NCBI GenBank assembly: GCA_027600665.1
Contig: JADGJL010000582.1
Location: 1-17,611 of the forward strand
Direction: 5' to 3'
Source: Irineochytrium annulatum
Lineage: Eukaryota > Chytridiomycota > Chytridiomycetes > Chytridiales > Chytridiaceae
Length of the DNA: 17,611 nucleotides
A program made the position numbers and the translations under genes. Each line of letters opens with the position of its first letter. Position 1 is the stretch's first letter. Under the pieces are notes generated by a model. It was not told where the DNA came from. It saw only the letters and a list, made by a program, of their open reading frames with translations, and did no database searches. Shown piece after piece: positions 16,611 to 17,611 of this stretch.

Positions 16611-17502
16611 ATGATCTTCAACCACTTAACCACAGTCTTGGTCGCCCTCATGGCCGCCTCGGCCGCCGTCGATGCCAGGAGAATCCAGGGGAATGTCCAG
16701 GAGAAGGAGTACGAGCCAGTGAGTACCCGTTTTCTGCCGTTGTCTGGCGGCAGTACCTCGCCACCGCACCGTGCTGCATCGACCTTCAACGAGCGTTGGA
16801 GTCACTGGGGTGGATGGCCTCAACTGCCGTGGTCTCGTCCTGGCCGAGAGCGTCGGGGCACTCGCCTATGTATTTTCCTTTAAGATGCGGTCTGACCTTT
16901 GTTCTCCCATCACCATTAGCCGTCGCCACCGGCTTACACGCCGAAGCCTTCCTACACGCCGAAGTACGAGCCGAAGCCATCGTATTCCCCGAAGTATGAG
17001 CCCAGTCCATCATATGCCCCAAAGCCCTCCTACACCCCCACGCCGAAGCCATCCTACGAGCCGAAGCCGAAACCATCCTACCAGCCGAAGCCGAAGCCAT
17101 CCTACCAGCCGAAACCGAAGCCGTCATATGCCCCGAAACCGAAGCCATCGTATGCTCCTAAACCGAAGCCATCGTATGCCCCGGAGCCAGCGTACGAGCC
17201 CAAGCCCACCTACGGTTGGTTTGATGTTGTTGTACAATTTTTCTCCTCGTGGGGATTCTGAGGACTTATATGTTGCTGTTTTATCAGGAGGCTACTCAGA
17301 GTGGCAAGAGTGCGACATGCACGTGGTCAAAAGTCTGATTGGCAAGGAGGTAATGCATCGTTCCTTTAACTGAAGCTCATGAAGTGACTTCCAATAGGTT
17401 GTCATTGAGAGCGCTGACCCCAAAAATGTGTACTCTTTGGGCGGTGATTCGTACGGCTACGGTGACAACCAGAGCCAAGGCCGAGTCCTGGAGGCCAAGT
17501 AA
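16611..17502 (+). CDS. Secreted Lys-Pro-Ser-Tyr (KPSY) repeat protein, 189 aa
   Basis: Exons 16611-16718, 16920-17214, 17288-17349, 17398-17502, all in frame, ending TAA 17500-17502. The N-terminus is a signal peptide (hydrophobic LTTVLVALMAASAAVDA; cleavage near residue 22). Residues about 37-134 are a Pro/Lys/Tyr/Ser repeat domain with nine KPSY tetrapeptides; five consecutive units are KPKPSY-x-P octapeptides. A non-repetitive C-terminal part of about 55 residues follows (GGYSEWQEC, a single Cys, then a polar Gly/Tyr stretch). The composition matches extracellular structural or adhesive proteins: mussel foot protein 1 decapeptides contain KPSY, and plant extensins and Pro-rich wall proteins are also Tyr/Lys/Pro repeats. 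Wall, matrix or adhesion roles are inference. Intron 1 is 201 nt, far longer than others in the window. Confidence 0.8.
16719..16919 (+). other. Intron 1 of the KPSY gene, 201 nt
   Basis: GTGAGT donor, TCTGACC branch-like sequence at 16891-16897 and CACCATTAG acceptor; phase 0. It is more than twice the length of any other intron in the window, and a short cryptic exon inside it cannot be excluded. Confidence 0.65.
17058..17177 (+). repeat. Five 24-bp in-frame coding repeats (KPKPSY octapeptide)
   Basis: Units at 17058-17081, 17082-17105, 17106-17129, 17130-17153 and 17154-17177. Each encodes xPKPKPSY. Third positions vary (CCG/CCA, AAG/AAA, TCC/TCA/TCG, TAC/TAT) while the peptide is kept; only the first residue of the unit varies (E, Q, Q, A, A). 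Confidence 0.85.
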
Positions 17503-17505
17503 TCC

Positions 17506-17526
17506 TTTTTTTTTTTTTTTTTTTTT
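17506..17526 (+). repeat. T21 homopolymer downstream of the KPSY gene
   Basis: Twenty-one consecutive T, followed by GGAAAAAAACCC and a further T-rich stretch near 17579-17586, beginning four bases after the stop codon. It may be genuine 3' flank or a contig-end artefact. Confidence 0.7.
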
Positions 17527-17611
17527 GGAAAAAAACCCAAGAAGCGACATTTTGAATGTTAAAATTGTTAAAATTAATTTTTTTTTAAAGGGATGACGGA
17601 ACCGGGCCGGG

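Noticed and set aside
16771..17373. 200-aa plus-strand ORF rich in Arg/His/Ser over the KPSY repeats
   Set aside because: Alternate-frame reading of the 24-bp repeats; it lacks a signal peptide and crosses two supported introns.

Overview
The window looks like a compact, GC-rich eukaryotic genome, most plausibly a fungus and perhaps an early-diverging (chytrid-like) one. I reconstructed 31 introns by splice site and reading frame. All but one are 45-85 nt, and many have a CTAAC/CTGAC-like branch point near the acceptor. Coding exons are rich in Ser/Pro/Gly low-complexity stretches, and no bacterial operon signals are visible. The taxonomic guess is an inference from gene structure and family content only.

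Layout, left to right. (1) 1-2992, +: a 5'-truncated Ser/Pro-rich protein whose frame ends at a TGA at 1651. Coding-like sequence resumes in the +1 frame and carries a CCHC finger of the type found at the C-terminus of non-LTR retrotransposon proteins. (2) 3341-5834, +: three-exon orphan seven-transmembrane, receptor-like protein with a mucin-like stalk and a long tail. (3) 5995-6180, +: a remnant or mini-gene of zinc-ribbon type. (4) 6259-6623, +: three-exon small secreted cysteine-rich protein with a GC-AG intron. (5) 7094-9444, -: eight-exon GTPBP1/GTPBP2-family translational GTPase. (6) 10203-12575, +: eleven-exon IQ-motif coiled-coil protein, divergent from (5) across a 758-nt shared upstream region. 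(7) 12795-13853, -: four-exon sugar phosphate isomerase/epimerase-like TIM barrel, convergent with (6). (8) about 14094-14426, -: poorly resolved candidate secreted protein with a signal peptide and a TATA-like box. (9) 14948-16196, +: four-exon leucine carboxyl methyltransferase (LCMT1/Ppm1 type). (10) 16611-17502, +: four-exon secreted KPSY-repeat protein whose repeats resemble mussel adhesive foot protein.

The genes do not form one pathway. The recognised ones are housekeeping or regulatory: ribosome/RNA-linked GTPase, PP2A methylation, sugar metabolism. They alternate with lineage-specific membrane and secreted proteins, which are the parts most likely to be undescribed. The strongest candidates are the KPSY-repeat secreted protein, the small Cys-rich secreted protein, the 7TM orphan, and the retroelement-type finger in a protein with no visible reverse transcriptase.
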